Source: Bradyrhizobium mercantei (GTDB taxonomy: Bacteria > Pseudomonadota > Alphaproteobacteria > Rhizobiales > Xanthobacteraceae). Taken from it: 64,000 bases of DNA. The position numbers and the translations under genes are program-made. The stretch is from positions 1 to 64,000 of the forward strand of contig NZ_MKFI01000009.1 in the NCBI RefSeq assembly GCF_001982635.1, in the 5' to 3' direction. The notes under the pieces were generated by a model, which saw only the letters and a program-made list of their open reading frames with translations, was not told the origin of the DNA and did no database searches. Below are positions 34,825 to 43,842 of the stretch, piece by piece. The stretch's first letter is position 1; the number at the start of each line of letters is the position of its first letter.

Positions 34825-36024
34825 TCAGGACAGCGCCGCGCAGGCAGCGATGATGCGGTCGCAGGCGCGAATGAGGTCTTCCAGCGACGCGGCGCAGGAA
34901 ATGCGGATATAGGGTGAGGCCATGAATCCGCTCCCCGGCACAACAGCCACGGCGAAATCCTCGAGCAGATAGAGGGCGAAATCAGTATCCGTCCCGATCA
35001 CCTTGCCGCCTGGCGTGCGCTTGCCGATAACGCCGGAGCAGGAAGGAAAAACGTAGAAGGCGCCGTCAGGCGCGCGGCACGAAAGCCCCTCGGCCTGGTT
35101 CAGCTTCGCGACGGTGACGTCGCGCCGCTGACGAAAGGCGTTTGCGAATTGCTCGATATGGTGACGATCGCCGGACAGCGCCTCGGTGGCAGCATATTGT
35201 GAAATCGTGCTGGTGTGCGAGGAAGTCTGGCCCTGAATGAGGTTCATGGCCGTGATCAGCGCCCTTGGCCCTGCGCCATAACCGACGCGCCAGCCAGTCA
35301 TCGCGTCGGCCTTGGACACACCGTTGATTGTCAGCGTGCGCCCGTAAAGGTCTGGCGCGACCGCAGCCATGGTGGCGAAAGCGGCATCGTACGTCAGTTT
35401 CTCATAGATGTCGTCAGACAGCACATGGATGTGCGCATGGCGGCGGAGCACCGCGGCGAGCGCGAGCAAATCGTCACGACTGTAGACCGCGCCGGACGGA
35501 TTGCAGGGCGAGTTCAGTATCAGCCACTTGGTGCGTGGCGTGATTGCAGCCTCAAGGGCCGATGGGCGCAGCTTGAAGCCCTGGGATTCCTCGCACGCGG
35601 CGAGCACCGGTTTGCCACCGGCGAGCGTTACCATGTCCGGATAGGAGACCCAGCATGGCGTCGGGATCACCACCTCGTCCCCGGGATCAAGGGTCGCGAA
35701 CAGGGCGTTGAACAGGACCTGCTTCGCACCGCAACCCACCGTAATCTGGTCGATACCATAATCCAGTCCGTGATCGCGGCCAAGGCTCGTGCGGATCGCT
35801 TCGCGCAGTGGCTTGATCCCGGCGACCGCCGTATATTTCGTCCTCCCCTCGCGGATCGCCTGGATGCCGGCTTCGCACACAGCAGAAGGCGTGTCGAAAT
35901 CCGGTTCGCCCTGGCTGAGCGTGATCACATCGGCCCCCTTGTCCCGCAACTCGCCGGCACGTGCCGTTATGGCCTTTGTTTCAGAGGGGCGGACGAGACC
36001 AAGCCGTTCGGCAACGAGAGACAA
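34825..36024 (-). CDS. Class I PLP aminotransferase, likely phosphonoalanine transaminase
   Basis: About 399 residues of the aspartate aminotransferase Ialpha type. VITLSQGEPDFDTPSAV is near the start, LILNSPCNPSGAVYSRDD near residue 165, and the PLP Lys lies in INGVSKADAMTGWRVGYGAG near residue 230, with an Arg near the end (SPYIRISCAAS) for the carboxylate. The TTG at 36024 is proposed because GAGG lies 9 bp before it and the family's usual N-terminus (SLVAERLGLVRPSETKAI) starts there; the ORF extends to 36081. It precedes the phosphonopyruvate hydrolase gene by 13 bp, so converting phosphonoalanine to phosphonopyruvate (PalB role) is the likely job. Generic amino-acid transamination is the alternative. 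Confidence 0.8.
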   Translation of the reverse strand: MSLVAERLGLVRPSETKAITARAGELRDKGADVITLSQGEPDFDTPSAVCEAGIQAIREGRTKYTAVAGIKPLREAIRTSLGRDHGLDYGIDQITVGCGAKQVLFNALFATLDPGDEVVIPTPCWVSYPDMVTLAGGKPVLAACEESQGFKLRPSALEAAITPRTKWLILNSPCNPSGAVYSRDDLLALAAVLRRHAHIHVLSDDIYEKLTYDAAFATMAAVAPDLYGRTLTINGVSKADAMTGWRVGYGAGPRALITAMNLIQGQTSSHTSTISQYAATEALSGDRHHIEQFANAFRQRRDVTVAKLNQAEGLSCRAPDGAFYVFPSCSGVIGKRTPGGKVIGTDTDFALYLLEDFAVAVVPGSGFMASPYIRISCAASLEDLIRACDRIIAACAALS

Positions 36025-36121
36025 GGTAGGGGACCTCGCGAACCTGGAAAAAATAACGTCGAAACTTCTACCCGCCCTCAAACGGCGTAACCAATCATGC
36101 TATCTCGTTTGTGAATGAGAT

Positions 36122-36138
36122 CATCGAGCTCTGCGATC
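36122..36138. promoter_or_regulatory. Weak LysR-type box (ATC-N9-GAT) upstream of aminotransferase-hydrolase operon
   Basis: CATC GAGCTCTGC GATC about 98 bp before the TTG at 36024. It fits the ATC-N9-GAT frame but not the AT-rich centre of the three better boxes. Confidence 0.35.
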
Positions 36139-36693
36139 AGTCAAAAACGAAGCTGCCGGCCCCCGCTTGGTGGATGCGCCATGGACGGTCAACGAGGACG
36201 AACGGCGTGAGAATCTTCACGCAGATGGTGCACACGGCAGGGGGGCGGCAGGTCGGGAGCCAATGGTCCGCGGCAGGACAGGGACAGTGCATGAGATCCC
36301 GCGTCCGGCGTCTAATCGGCGATCACGAAGACTAGTTGCTCACCGCGATGACATCGCTGTCAGGGAAGTCGCGTCGCAAGGTGCAACCCATCGAAGCTGC
36401 TTCGCCCCGGCAGAAGGGACATACCGAAGAGCAGATCGCCTCGACTCTCGCGCCTTCAGTTATCTCTCCTTGGATTGAAACGAACCGCTTTGAGGTTCTC
36501 TAAGCAAGGTGCTCAGGACAAGGCGCTCGACACCCGGCAGTCAGGATGTCGTTCCGGAAGGGAGATGCGCTGATGGAATCGGGATCAAGCTCCGGCACTC
36601 TTCGCTGTTCGCTCGCTTTATCCATAAAATGTGCCGAGTAGGCACGTGCTGCTTCTGGCTGCTCCTCTACATCATCGCATGTTCCATAGTTAG
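36139..36693. other. Divergent intergenic region, no gene
   Basis: About 550 bp between the catabolic operon and the ABC importer. Short frames occur but none carries motifs. It probably holds both promoters. Confidence 0.55.
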
Positions 36694-36710
36694 CATCTAA
36701 TTATTCGATG
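36694..36710. promoter_or_regulatory. LysR-type box CATC-N9-GATG upstream of ABC operon
   Basis: CATC TAATTATTC GATG, 124 bp before the ATPase start, matching the boxes at 33644 and 30320. Confidence 0.68.
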
Positions 36711-36833
36711 GGCGTCATTCGGGTGTAGCAAAGCGGGTCTTGAAGTTCTCGCACATCGGCGGGCAGCCAAAGTGAGACAGACAATTCTCATTCTGCTTCG
36801 CAAAGCTCTCATGACGATGTGGAAGTAACGAAG

Positions 36834-38012
36834 ATGGCATCCGTAGCGATTGAGGACATCCGGAAGAATTATGGCCCGACGTCTGTTCTGCGTGGTGTTT
36901 CGCTGCTGATAGCGGATGGCGAGTTTCTGACGCTGCTGGGGCCGTCAGGATGCGGGAAGTCGACTCTGTTGCGTATTCTGGCCGGGCTGGAGGTGCAGGA
37001 CGCGGGTTCGGTCCTGATCGACAGGCGAGCGGTGGACGGCCTCAGGCCGAAGCAGCGGGACGTGGCGATGGTGTTTCAGTCCTACGCGCTTTACCCCCAT
37101 ATGACAGTTGCCTCCAACATGGCGCTGCCGCTCCGGATGCGCGGGCTATCGGCCTTCCAGAGGCTTCCGCTTGTCGGCCGCCTGCTGCCGGGAACGGCGC
37201 GAATCTCGGCCGCGATCGACGTGGAAGTCATGCGTACCGCCACGTCCCTCGGCATTGGCCACCTGCTGGCGCGCAAACCAGGGCAGCTCTCCGGTGGCCA
37301 GCGCCAGCGCGTGGCCGTCGGTCGGGCGATGGTCCGCCATCCTGCTGTTTTCCTGATGGACGAGCCGCTGTCGAACCTCGACGCGGAGTTGCGTGTGCAG
37401 ATGCGTGCCGAGATCAAGGATCTGCATCGGCGGCTCGGGGGCACGTTCGTCTATGTTACCCACGATCAGGCCGAGGCAATGACGCTGTCGGACCGAGTGG
37501 CGCTCATGGTTGATGGCGAGCTGTTGCAGGTAGCGGCGCCTCAGGACATCTATGCCGATCCCGACGACCGCCGCGTCGCTGAATTCATCGGTTCGCCCAG
37601 GATCAATATGCTCGACGGTATGGTGCGCGAACGAGGTGTGATCGATGTGGCCGGATCGACGCTCGCCATGGAGCTCGACGTAATCGCTGGCGCCCATCTC
37701 ACCGTCGGCATTCGCTCCGAAGCGTTTCATTTCGTCGACCATGGTGGACCGGACGTGCTGACCGGTTCCGTCCGCATGATCGAGCACATGGGCTCTGATC
37801 TGCTTGTGCATCTTGATCTGGCGGGCGTAGATCACCCGGTGATTGCGCGGCTGCTGGCGGAACGGGCGCCTTATATCGCCATCGGCGAGACCCTGCATGT
37901 CGGCGTCAGGCCAGATCGCGTGCTGGTCTTTAGCCGCGATGGGCGGCGTCTGCGCCGGGACGCGGGACACGGCCGGGCATCGATCGCACCGATCCGGGAG
38001 ATCGCCCGGTGA
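36834..38012 (+). CDS. ABC transporter ATPase, MalK/UgpC type
   Basis: A 392-residue cytoplasmic ATPase of the carbohydrate-uptake-1 class. Walker A is LLGPSGCGKSTLLRILAGLE at about residues 38-57, the signature LSGGQRQRVAVGRAMVRHPA is near 155, Walker B VFLMDEPLSNLDAEL and the switch His VTHDQAEAMTLSDR follow, and a C-terminal TOBE-like regulatory domain runs from about 245. A 20-residue insertion (RGLSAFQRLPLVGRLLPGTA) between the Q-loop and the signature is unusual. ATG 36834 gives the family N-terminus; the upstream GTG at 36819 adds five residues. The stop overlaps the permease start (GTGA). By context it powers uptake of a phosphonate or organophosphate. Confidence 0.9.
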   Translation: MASVAIEDIRKNYGPTSVLRGVSLLIADGEFLTLLGPSGCGKSTLLRILAGLEVQDAGSVLIDRRAVDGLRPKQRDVAMVFQSYALYPHMTVASNMALPLRMRGLSAFQRLPLVGRLLPGTARISAAIDVEVMRTATSLGIGHLLARKPGQLSGGQRQRVAVGRAMVRHPAVFLMDEPLSNLDAELRVQMRAEIKDLHRRLGGTFVYVTHDQAEAMTLSDRVALMVDGELLQVAAPQDIYADPDDRRVAEFIGSPRINMLDGMVRERGVIDVAGSTLAMELDVIAGAHLTVGIRSEAFHFVDHGGPDVLTGSVRMIEHMGSDLLVHLDLAGVDHPVIARLLAERAPYIAIGETLHVGVRPDRVLVFSRDGRRLRRDAGHGRASIAPIREIAR

Positions 38013-38983
38013 GCGAACCGCTTTCCCTTTCCGGTGTCCACATCGAGCCCCCTGCCATGGGCGGCGCCCGAACGGACCGCGCCCCCGTCACGTCACCGGC
38101 CCGTGCTCGCGCCGTTGCGCAGACACTGGCGGCGTGGGGGCTGGCTGGACCGGCAGTCTTCTTTCTGCTCGTCTTGTTCCTGCTGCCAGTGGCCGGGGTC
38201 TTCGTCATCGCATTCAGTGACTGGCAGTTCGGAGCACGTTCTTTTTCCTTCGTAGGCTTTGCCAATTTTCGCGAAGTCTTCCTCGACCCTGCGTTCAGGG
38301 CGTCGCTTCTCAATTCCGTCGTCTACGTTCTGATCGTCGTGCCGGGGGCTGGCATCCTCGGTCTTGTCATCGCAGTGCTGATCGAGAGCGGAAAGTCCTG
38401 CCGCGCCTTTTATCGCGCTGTCCATTTTTTGCCCTTCATGGCAACACTCGCGGCCATGGCGATCGCCTGGGAGGCGTTGCTGCACCCCGCGATCGGCTTC
38501 GTCAACCAGGCGCTTGCCGTCACGGGGCTGCCGACGGCCAACTGGCTGCGAGACGAGAATACCGCCCTTCCAGTGCTGGCCGCCATCGGCATCTGGCAGA
38601 ACCTCGGCTATGCCATGGTGCTGTTCCTGGCTGGCCTGAAGAGCATCCCGCAGGATTTGTACGACGCTGCCGACGTCGATGGTGCCGATTTCTGGTTTGA
38701 CCGACTGCGCACCGTCACGCTTCCGATGTTGGGGCCGGTTTCGATGTTCGTCGTCATCGTCGTGGCGGTGAGGGCGTTCGAACCCTTCGATATCGTGAAA
38801 GTGCTTACCCAGGGCGGCCCCGGGCACGCGTCTGAAATGCTTCTGTACACATTGTACCGGGAGAGCTTCGAGTATTTGCGCACCGGATACGGTGCCGCCC
38901 TTGCGGTCGTTTTTCTCGGCATCGTCGTGACGCTCACGCTTGTCCAGGCGAGGATCATGGGCAAGAGGGTGCACTATCAATGA
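38009..38983 (+). CDS. ABC transporter permease, MalF/UgpA type
   Basis: A 324-residue inner-membrane protein with six predicted transmembrane segments, the first at about residues 45-68 (AVFFLLVLFLLPVAGVFVIA). The coupling EAA loop is DLYDAADVDGADFWFDRLRT followed by VTLPMLGPV near residue 240. The GTG start overlaps the ATPase stop and its own stop overlaps the next permease (ATGA), so the three are translated together. The hydrophilic ~35-residue N-terminus is longer than usual. Substrate specificity cannot be read from the sequence. Confidence 0.9.
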   Translation: MSEPLSLSGVHIEPPAMGGARTDRAPVTSPARARAVAQTLAAWGLAGPAVFFLLVLFLLPVAGVFVIAFSDWQFGARSFSFVGFANFREVFLDPAFRASLLNSVVYVLIVVPGAGILGLVIAVLIESGKSCRAFYRAVHFLPFMATLAAMAIAWEALLHPAIGFVNQALAVTGLPTANWLRDENTALPVLAAIGIWQNLGYAMVLFLAGLKSIPQDLYDAADVDGADFWFDRLRTVTLPMLGPVSMFVVIVVAVRAFEPFDIVKVLTQGGPGHASEMLLYTLYRESFEYLRTGYGAALAVVFLGIVVTLTLVQARIMGKRVHYQ

Positions 38984-39828
38984 GCGCCATGACGTTCCCG
39001 AATCGCCAGTCGCTGCTGTCATCGATTCTTCGCCACGCCGTGCTGATATGTACCGGCGCGCTCATTCTCGCGCCCTTCATGTGGATGCTGTCGTTGTCGA
39101 TCAAGCCCCCATGCGAGATCTTCGGGGTATCCTTTTCGTTCTGGCCCCACCAGTTCTACGGGATTGAGAACTACTCCCGGGCGCTGACCGAAGCGCCGCT
39201 CCTGCGCTACATGGGAAATGGCGTTCTCGTCTGTGCCATCATCCTGGCGCTCCAGATACTCGTCTGCGCGCCGTGCGCCTACGTGCTCGCCAAGCTCCGT
39301 TTCGCTGGTCGCAAGTTGCTCTTCGGCATCGTGCTCATCGGCCTGATGCTGCCGCACCAGGTGCTGTCGCTGCCACTGTTTATCCTCAGCTACCAGCTCG
39401 GCCTGCTCGACACTTATGCGGCACTCATCTTCCCCTACGTCGTCTCGCCGTTCGGAATCTTCCTGTTCCGGCAATTCTTCATGACCATTCCCGATGACGT
39501 GGTGCACGCCGCGCGACTCGACGGTCTTTCTGAACTGGCTATCGTCTGGAAGATCATGCTGCCTATGGCCTTGCCCGCTCTCATCGCCTTCTCGATATTT
39601 TCGGTGATCGGTCACTGGAACGATCTCTTCTGGCCACTGATCGTCGTCCGTGATCAATCGTTGATGCCGCCGCCCCTGGGAATCATGGTTTTCAGGAACG
39701 AGGAGGCAGGAAACGACTATGGCCCGCTCATGGCCGCATCAACTCTCGTCGTGATGCCTCTCGTCATCGCGTTCCTTGCCGCCCAGAAGTGGTTCGTCGA
39801 AGGCATGACCGGAGGAGCGGTGAAATGA
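38980..39828 (+). CDS. ABC transporter permease, MalG/UgpE type
   Basis: A 282-residue inner-membrane protein, partner of the preceding permease. An early membrane segment (LICTGALILAPFMWMLSLS), a mid-protein PYVVSPFGIFLFRQFFMTIP, and the EAA loop DDVVHAARLDGLSELAIVWK followed by IMLPMALPAL define the MalG-like family. Start and upstream stop overlap as ATGA. It ends 81 bp before the binding-protein gene. Confidence 0.9.
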   Translation: MSAMTFPNRQSLLSSILRHAVLICTGALILAPFMWMLSLSIKPPCEIFGVSFSFWPHQFYGIENYSRALTEAPLLRYMGNGVLVCAIILALQILVCAPCAYVLAKLRFAGRKLLFGIVLIGLMLPHQVLSLPLFILSYQLGLLDTYAALIFPYVVSPFGIFLFRQFFMTIPDDVVHAARLDGLSELAIVWKIMLPMALPALIAFSIFSVIGHWNDLFWPLIVVRDQSLMPPPLGIMVFRNEEAGNDYGPLMAASTLVVMPLVIAFLAAQKWFVEGMTGGAVK

Positions 39829-39909
39829 CGGTGCAGCCGACAGTGAAGCAGGTAACGCCAACAGACCGATAAGCGATCGCCGTTCTCTTGAACAGAAAGC
39901 TCCATCAAA

Positions 39910-41166
39910 ATGAAACGCCGCCTCTGTGCAATGCTCTGTGTCGCGATCTGGGCCTTCGCCGGCTCGCCGGCCCATCCGGAGGGCCGGGTCACCATTCGCG
40001 TCTCTTACGTGAACTCCTACATGAAGCCGATACAAGAAGAGATCGCCCGACGCTTTACCCAGATGCACCCCGACATCGCTGTCGTTTTGGCTGCGCCCGT
40101 CGAGGCTTGGGGTGATCAGCTGCAGCGGACCGTTCTGGACACTGCCACCGGTAATGGACCTGACGTTGCTGAACATGCATTCAACCTTTTCGGCGAGATC
40201 GTGGATCGTGATCTGGCGCAGCCCCTGGATTCTTTGATCGAGCAGGAGAAGGACTGGGCATCGATGGGCTATAGCCCTAGGCTTGTCAGCCTTGGCACAT
40301 ACCACGGCAAAGTCTGGGGATTACCATTCCGCATCTCAACGCCAATCATGTTTTACAACGCCGATCTCGTTCGATCGGTGTCCGCGACACCGGGCGAGTT
40401 TCCTTCCGACTGGCAAGGCATTCTGCAAATCGCCAGCAGGATCAGCGCACTTGGCGACCAGCGGGCCGGAATGTTTTTCGACTACCAGGCGGATGGTAAC
40501 TGGACCTTCCAGGCGCTGCTCAATCTTCGGGGGACACAACTCGTGACTTCAGAAGGAAAGATCGGCTTCAACAATGCGGAGGGGCTGGGCGCCCTTGCGA
40601 CCCTGAGCGAGATCGGCCGATCGAGCATGTCCGACATGCCCCGTGAGCAGGCGAGACAATCGTTTGCTGCTGGCGTTCTCGGGATTTACGTGGGGTCCAG
40701 TGCGCAGCTCGGCAATCTGCTGCGAGCTTCAGCGAACAAATTTTCGATCGGAACCGCTCCCCTGCCGCGTTCGGCAAGCAATGCAAGGATACCTGCGGGC
40801 GGTGGGATCTACATGCTGACCACAAGAGATTCCAGGAAGCGAAAGGCCGCGTGGGAGTACATCAAGTTCGCCACGGGACCGATCGCGCAAACGCTGGTGG
40901 TCGAGCAAACAGGCATGATGCCCTGCAACGACCGTCCGGCAAGTGATCCGGGCCTGTTGGGAAAATTCTACAGCGACAATCCGCTCTATGTCACAAGCCT
41001 GAAGGAGCTTCCGATCGTCACGAGCTGGACCGCATTCCCGGGACGAAACTCGGTCAAGATCAGCGACGCAATTCGCGAGCAGCTGCGGGCCGTGGTCACA
41101 CTCAAATCGAAACCCGACGTCGCGCTCGAGGCTATGACGAGGGATGTCGAGGCTCTTCTAAGGTAA
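39910..41166 (+). CDS. Periplasmic substrate-binding protein, UgpB/MalE type
   Basis: A 418-residue exported protein. A signal peptide (MKRRLCAMLCVAIWAFAGSP, cleavage near residue 24) precedes the mature TIRVSYVNSYMKPIQEEIAR. FYNADLVRS near residue 155, AFAAG-like SFAAGVLGIYVGSSAQ, and AAWEYIKFATGPIAQTLVVE near residue 310 are typical of extracellular solute-binding family 1. It delivers its ligand to the two permeases upstream. Ugp-type proteins bind glycerol-3-phosphate diesters; the catabolic neighbours instead point to an amino-phosphonate or a phosphonate ester. The alternative is an unrelated sugar, which the linked hydrolase gene makes less likely. Confidence 0.88.
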   Translation: MKRRLCAMLCVAIWAFAGSPAHPEGRVTIRVSYVNSYMKPIQEEIARRFTQMHPDIAVVLAAPVEAWGDQLQRTVLDTATGNGPDVAEHAFNLFGEIVDRDLAQPLDSLIEQEKDWASMGYSPRLVSLGTYHGKVWGLPFRISTPIMFYNADLVRSVSATPGEFPSDWQGILQIASRISALGDQRAGMFFDYQADGNWTFQALLNLRGTQLVTSEGKIGFNNAEGLGALATLSEIGRSSMSDMPREQARQSFAAGVLGIYVGSSAQLGNLLRASANKFSIGTAPLPRSASNARIPAGGGIYMLTTRDSRKRKAAWEYIKFATGPIAQTLVVEQTGMMPCNDRPASDPGLLGKFYSDNPLYVTSLKELPIVTSWTAFPGRNSVKISDAIREQLRAVVTLKSKPDVALEAMTRDVEALLR

Positions 41167-41310
41167 GCCTCGGAGCTCACATTATCCGTACCCGCCGATC
41201 GTGTTTCACAGCGACGTGACGAACGCTGCGCCGTGGAAGATGTTGCGCGCCACGATAAGAAGTCGTGAAGCGCACGGGACCACTCAAGTTCATGCACAGG
41301 GACCGCGAAC

Positions 41311-42411
41311 ATGCTTCACCCGCTCACAACCCAACTTGTTGGTAGCTACACGAAGCCCGCTTGGCTGATCAAACACAATGAAATCTATCGTTTGGGTGGT
41401 CGTGCCTGGCGGATTCAGCCCGATCTCCTGGAAAGAGCACAAGCCGATGTTGCGCGGCTGTCTATCTACGATCAGGAAAAAGCCGGCATGGATCTGTTGA
41501 CAGACGGCGAGCCGTGGCGCTCGGCATGGGACCGCCACTTCATTTCCAGGCTGGGCGGACTGAACGTTGAGCGGCCCGCCAGTACCGTCGTGCCTCCCTC
41601 CGAAATCGGGACGGTCAAATTCAAGAAGGAGGGCGAATGGTCGAGAGAGGATGACGACGGTCTTCCCCGTGTAGTCGGCCCCATCGAATGGCTTGAGCCG
41701 ATCACCGTCAAAGAACTTGAATTCGCGAAGCGCCAAACCGACCGACCGCTCAAGACACAGATCGTCGGCCCGTTTACCGTCATCGACCGATTGGCCGATG
41801 AATACTACCACGACGAGCTCGAGCTTGCGATGGCTGTCGCGGCCGCTCTTAACAAGGAATTGCTTGCTCTTGAAAAAGCCGGCGCAGCGGTACTGCATAT
41901 TGACGATCCGGTCATGCATTCGCGGTTCAGTCGATCGAGGCGGCTCGGCATCGCTCCAATCGAGCGGATGATCGAAGGGCTGACGCGGCCGACCACGGTG
42001 CATGTTTGCTACGGGTACGCGTATTCGAAAGAAAGCAAGGCGCCAAGCCCGACCTACCCGGAGCTGCTGGAACTGCTGGCCAGTTCCAGATCACTGACCG
42101 CCATGAGCATCGAGTACGAGCAACCGCGCCATCAGCCCGATCTGCTGCGCCATTGTGGCGATAAACATGTCGTGCTGGGCCTGCTCGATCTCGGGACAAT
42201 GGATATTGAGCAGCCCGAATATATTGCTTCGAGACTTAGGGGAGCGCTTGAGGTAATCCCTCCGGAGAGGCTCCATCCCAGTTCTGACTGCGGGATGTGG
42301 CATCTACCGCGCGAGGTAGCTTTCGGGAAGATCCGGTCTCTGGTCAAAGGTACCGACATCGTTCGTCGAGAACTCGGACTGCCAACAAGCTGGCCTGCGA
42401 CGTCGTCCTAA
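41311..42411 (+). CDS. MetE-like (cobalamin-independent methionine synthase C-terminal family) enzyme
   Basis: 366 residues forming a single MetE-type TIM barrel without the N-terminal half of classical MetE (~750 residues). The zinc site appears complete: the His and Cys of TVHVCYGYAYSKE near residue 230, the Glu of AMSIEYEQPRHQ near residue 269, and the Cys of PSSDCGMWHLPREVAFGKIR near residue 330. TDGEPWRSAWDRHF near residue 68 and LLDLGTMDIEQPEYIASRLR are further family marks. Such proteins move a methyl or other alkyl group onto a thiolate, or remove one. It sits in line with the ABC importer and a PLP enzyme, so it may handle a thiol or methyl group released from the imported compound. 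The reaction is unknown. Confidence 0.8.
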   Translation: MLHPLTTQLVGSYTKPAWLIKHNEIYRLGGRAWRIQPDLLERAQADVARLSIYDQEKAGMDLLTDGEPWRSAWDRHFISRLGGLNVERPASTVVPPSEIGTVKFKKEGEWSREDDDGLPRVVGPIEWLEPITVKELEFAKRQTDRPLKTQIVGPFTVIDRLADEYYHDELELAMAVAAALNKELLALEKAGAAVLHIDDPVMHSRFSRSRRLGIAPIERMIEGLTRPTTVHVCYGYAYSKESKAPSPTYPELLELLASSRSLTAMSIEYEQPRHQPDLLRHCGDKHVVLGLLDLGTMDIEQPEYIASRLRGALEVIPPERLHPSSDCGMWHLPREVAFGKIRSLVKGTDIVRRELGLPTSWPATSS

Positions 42412-42538
42412 TGGAACGCTCACCAGGCAGGACAGAGAGGGGGCGCGGAGTTGAGGCGAGAGGGCCTCGGCTCACGCACCTCACGAAAGTACAGCGCGAC
42501 GTCGCCCGGACGTGTGGGGGGACGCGCCGGGAGGCCGG

Positions 42539-43756
42539 ATGCGCAGGAAGAAACCAGACGTCGAAACAGCGGGAGACGGAATCTTGACCGACGCAAAGGG
42601 GGGACCGGAAGTCACCCGTCAGACCGATCCCACACTCGTCGATGGCTCACTCAACCTGAGTGGTAATCTGCCGCCGATTGTGGCCGACGTGTTTGAACAG
42701 CGGTATAGATGCGCCCTTTCCAAAGTCATGACGGAGGAGCAGCTTAGCAGTCTTGTCGGCTCCCATCGATTCATGGGGACGGAAAGAGACCGCAGCGCGG
42801 GGGCGGCATTTGTCTCGCTACGACTTGGCTCCCCCCCGGACGTCAGCAGGATCGTCGTGACCAATGGGACGCAGAGCGCAATTGACCGCTTGTTCGACGG
42901 CATTGCCGGTCGCGGCGGCGTAATAGCGGTGGAAGAACTGACTTACCCGGCGGTCAAACCGATGGCAGCAAGACTTGGTATCAGGCTTTGCCCGGTAAGA
43001 ATCGATGATGAGGGGCTGGTACCCGACAGCTTTTCCGATGTCTGCGAGCGGGACAAGCCCAGTGCTCTTTACATATTGCCCACGCTGCATAATCCGACAA
43101 CGGCCACAACAACGCTCGAGCGCCGGAGGGCAGCTGTCGACATCGCGCGCCTGAATAACGTTCAGTTCATCGAAGACGACATCTACAGTATGCTTCCACT
43201 GAACGCGCCGCCTCCGTTTGCGACACTGGCTCCGGAAATTTCATGGTACATTCTCGGGACTGCGAAGTCATTATCGCCAGGGTTGAAAGTGGCTTATGTC
43301 GTAGCGCCGGACAGCGCGGCTGCAGGTCGTGCATTCTGGCCTGGTGTCAGGTCAACATACTGGATGCCGGCGCCGTTGAATGCGGCGGTCACAGCCAACC
43401 TTGTGCTGTCGGGGCACGCCAATGACATCGTCGGCGCTGTCCGCCTCGAGATGGAGCGCCGGCATGAACTCGCGAAGGACATCCTGGAGGGGATTCCGGT
43501 TGCGACCAGTGCCGGTGCGCTGAATCTCTGGGTCAGAATACCTAGAGCCGGGGCGCGCCTCGAAATCGCGAGACTGACGCAGGATAGGAATGTCATCGTC
43601 GGGCACGGCGACGCATTTGTCGTGGGGAATTGCATTGCCCCCGAGGCGCTCAGGGTAGGATTGGGCACTGTGCTCAACCGTGATCAACTTTCACGAGGCC
43701 TGGAAGTCGTGCGGGACGCCTATCGGCGCGTGTTGCAGCCCGGCATGACCGCGTAA
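42539..43756 (+). CDS. PLP-dependent aminotransferase, MocR-like catalytic domain without HTH
   Basis: About 405 residues from the ATG at 42539, which has GGGAGG 7 bp upstream. It resembles the aminotransferase half of MocR/GntR regulators. RIVVTNGTQSAIDRLFDGIA lies near residue 105, YILPTLHNPTTATTTLERRR near 180, FIEDDIYSMLPLNAPPP near 212, and the PLP Lys is in GTAKSLSPGLKVAYVVAP near residue 240. The DNA-binding domain is absent, so it is probably an enzyme. A decayed paralog sits at 48044-49174. It may cleave or transaminate the amino compound taken up by the importer, or act as a C-S or C-P lyase-type enzyme; sequence does not decide. Confidence 0.8.
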   Translation: MRRKKPDVETAGDGILTDAKGGPEVTRQTDPTLVDGSLNLSGNLPPIVADVFEQRYRCALSKVMTEEQLSSLVGSHRFMGTERDRSAGAAFVSLRLGSPPDVSRIVVTNGTQSAIDRLFDGIAGRGGVIAVEELTYPAVKPMAARLGIRLCPVRIDDEGLVPDSFSDVCERDKPSALYILPTLHNPTTATTTLERRRAAVDIARLNNVQFIEDDIYSMLPLNAPPPFATLAPEISWYILGTAKSLSPGLKVAYVVAPDSAAAGRAFWPGVRSTYWMPAPLNAAVTANLVLSGHANDIVGAVRLEMERRHELAKDILEGIPVATSAGALNLWVRIPRAGARLEIARLTQDRNVIVGHGDAFVVGNCIAPEALRVGLGTVLNRDQLSRGLEVVRDAYRRVLQPGMTA

Positions 43757-43842
43757 CCGGGCGCCCTTTTCGAATTCTGAAGCCCGCGGGCCGATGTCAG
43801 ATCGCACGCAGCCATGCATTGACAATAGAGCAGGAGAGATCA

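Noticed and set aside
34000..40300. Long antisense frames such as 35215-36090 (+), 37146-37970 (-), 38093-39022 (-) and 39019-39657 (-)
   Set aside because: They lie opposite genes with strong family motifs, are rich in Arg, His and Asp as expected of GC-rich shadow frames, and contain no motifs of their own.
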